Shown: one piece after another, positions 62,928-64,000 of the stretch
How the letters are laid out: each line of letters begins with the position of its first letter
How positions within the stretch are numbered: the stretch's first letter is position 1
NCBI GenBank assembly: GCA_028753945.1
Contig: JAPNXP010000002.1
Span: 15,073,624-15,137,623, forward strand
Source: Hexactinellida sp. DTS-2022
Taxonomy: Eukaryota > Porifera > Hexactinellida
Length of the DNA stretch: 64,000 nt
Direction of reading: 5' to 3'
Notes under the pieces: model-generated
Told to the model about the DNA's origin: nothing
What the model saw: the letters and a program-made list of their open reading frames with translations, nothing else
The model's database searches: none
Made by a program: the position numbers and the translations under genes

Positions 62928-63635
62928 GTAAATACACTTTCTTATAAATACAGTCAGGTCTGCTGCTTATTGTGCACAATGTTTCGTCTGTTTACTTATT
63001 AATAGCTTAAGTATTTAGCTAATCTTAATTCCAATTATAAATCCAGTTATATATAACCAAACTATACACTTCTGTTCACTATTTTTTATCCAAAAAGCGA
63101 TTCCCAACCTTTTTCAACTGTGGACCCCCTATATCAAATATTAGACATTCTGTGGACCCCTCCCATTGACCGTAATACAAATTTTGAGATCTTGTTGACC
63201 CCAGTTTGGGAACCACTGTACTAATGAGATTTTCCTACATTAGGAAAATATCTAAATATTGTTTGATAGGACCCGTGACGTAATATAGTGCCTTCTTCGG
63301 AACCCATATTATTGGTGCATGGTACCTGTACAGTAGAACTCGGTTAATACGTACTAGTGTGTACAAGTTAGTATGTAATAACCGAGTTCTACTGTATTTG
63401 TTTTAGTACCCCTACTGCCATATATGGACCACTGTTTGGGAACCACTGGGTTAAACAGTTCAATCGGTTAGGGTTAAACAATGCCCGTATATATCAAGCA
63501 AATTATTATTGTTACTCTTACTGCTCTTTTAATGGAACTGGAATTGATGAAACCAAACAATGTAAGTTGGTTATACTATTCTAATGTGATAAGGTACTAA
63601 TACTAACCCAATAAATTTAAATTTAAATTTAATAT
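62928..63635. repeat. Right-hand intergenic or intronic DNA with hAT-like and family K repeats
   Basis: About 63101-63220 has 'gattcccaacctttttcaac' at one end and 'gtttgggaaccactg' at the other, a common hAT-type end. 63332-63395 is a short family K foldback ('cagtagaactcggttaatac' and its inverse). A family B start lies at about 62951. Confidence 0.6.
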
Positions 63636-64000
63636 TTAATAGAAAATATGCAAACCAAACTTAGTATAAGAAGAAGCACAAATAATCTTGTTGTTGTCTG
63701 TCACTGTTATTCCTCTGGGTTCTATTCTCCTATCTTCTTCCTGCGTATTTCCCAGTGTGTGTAGCAGAGCTCCTTCTCGAGAGAATACTTTGATGGAATT
63801 AGTCAAGAGGTCGCTAATGAGGATATTCTGCTGTTTGTCGAAACAGAAGAAGTATCCTTCTTCAACTTGTTCGTTTCCCTGTGTGCCACGTGTTATGAGG
63901 GAGCGGAGTTTCTCACCAGATTGTGAGAACACATGGAGACACGGGTTGTCTTTATAGCTGAGAACAAATACCTCATTGCCCAGTAGTTTGATACCATATG
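63636..64000 (-). CDS. C-terminal end of an NHL-repeat protein (runs off the right edge)
   Basis: An open frame enters from the right edge and stops at 63636; about 120 residues are visible. It reads as consecutive NHL/beta-propeller blades: GIKLLGNEVFVLSYKD and CLHVFSQSGEKLRSL, then FCFDKQQNILISDLLTNSI and VFSREGALLHTLG, then PRGITVTDNNKIICAS. The spacing of about 42 residues per blade fits NHL repeats as in TRIM2/3/32/71 and related proteins. Whether RING or B-box domains precede it cannot be seen. There is no visible intron in this part. Confidence 0.8.
   Translation of the reverse strand, partial: YGIKLLGNEVFVLSYKDNPCLHVFSQSGEKLRSLITRGTQGNEQVEEGYFFCFDKQQNILISDLLTNSIKVFSREGALLHTLGNTQEEDRRIEPRGITVTDNNKIICASSYTKFGLHIFY

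Overview
The window is animal nuclear DNA: AT-rich sequence with GC-richer exons, GT-AG introns, and single-copy eukaryotic genes whose exons join in phase. Several genes (PHACTR-like, SH3PXD2/Tks-like, PCMTD-like, CLCN7) are metazoan-type. Compact genes, very many short repeats and good but not bilaterian-like similarity suggest an early-branching animal, perhaps a sponge. That is inference; the sequence alone does not name the species.

Layout, left to right. (1) A PHACTR-like actin/PP1 regulator on the minus strand starts at 12537 and runs off the left edge. Its first large intron (2606-12104) holds an apparently intact Ginger1-like DNA transposon (3239-6827) and an intronless ZC3H4/6-like CCCH zinc-finger gene. 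(2) CLCN7 (minus, 9 exons, 13750-25484) carries eIF4A (plus, 3 exons) inside one intron. (3) PSMD6/Rpn7 and a derlin follow on the minus strand, both complete. (4) An intronless 642-residue orphan membrane protein (34644-36572) lies next. (5) Three plus-strand genes stand in a row: mRNA capping enzyme (RNGTT), a PCMTD-like methyltransferase-fold protein with a SOCS box, and a Tks-like PX plus six-SH3 adaptor. The adaptor holds SNRNP70 (U1-70K) on the opposite strand in one intron. (6) The right edge has a short unidentified two-exon start and the end of an NHL-repeat protein.

Most genes are housekeeping: lysosomal chloride/proton exchange, translation, proteasome, ERAD, mRNA capping, U1 snRNP and transcription restriction. 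They do not form one pathway. PHACTR and the Tks adaptor both belong to actin and membrane remodelling.

Non-coding DNA is dominated by at least eight families of about 60-190 bp MITEs, mostly beginning CAGT and ending ACTG next to TA, as in pogo/Tc1-mariner elements. There are also hAT-type short elements with 8-bp target duplications, minisatellites and inverted duplications. The most unusual patterns are three host genes nested in introns, a Ginger1-like element whose integrase is joined to a putative cysteine isopeptidase domain, repeated tandem duplication across 3' splice junctions in several genes, and a filled/empty-site pair that captures one MITE insertion. I saw no rRNA, CRISPR, operon or viral genome. 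I could not screen reliably for tRNAs.
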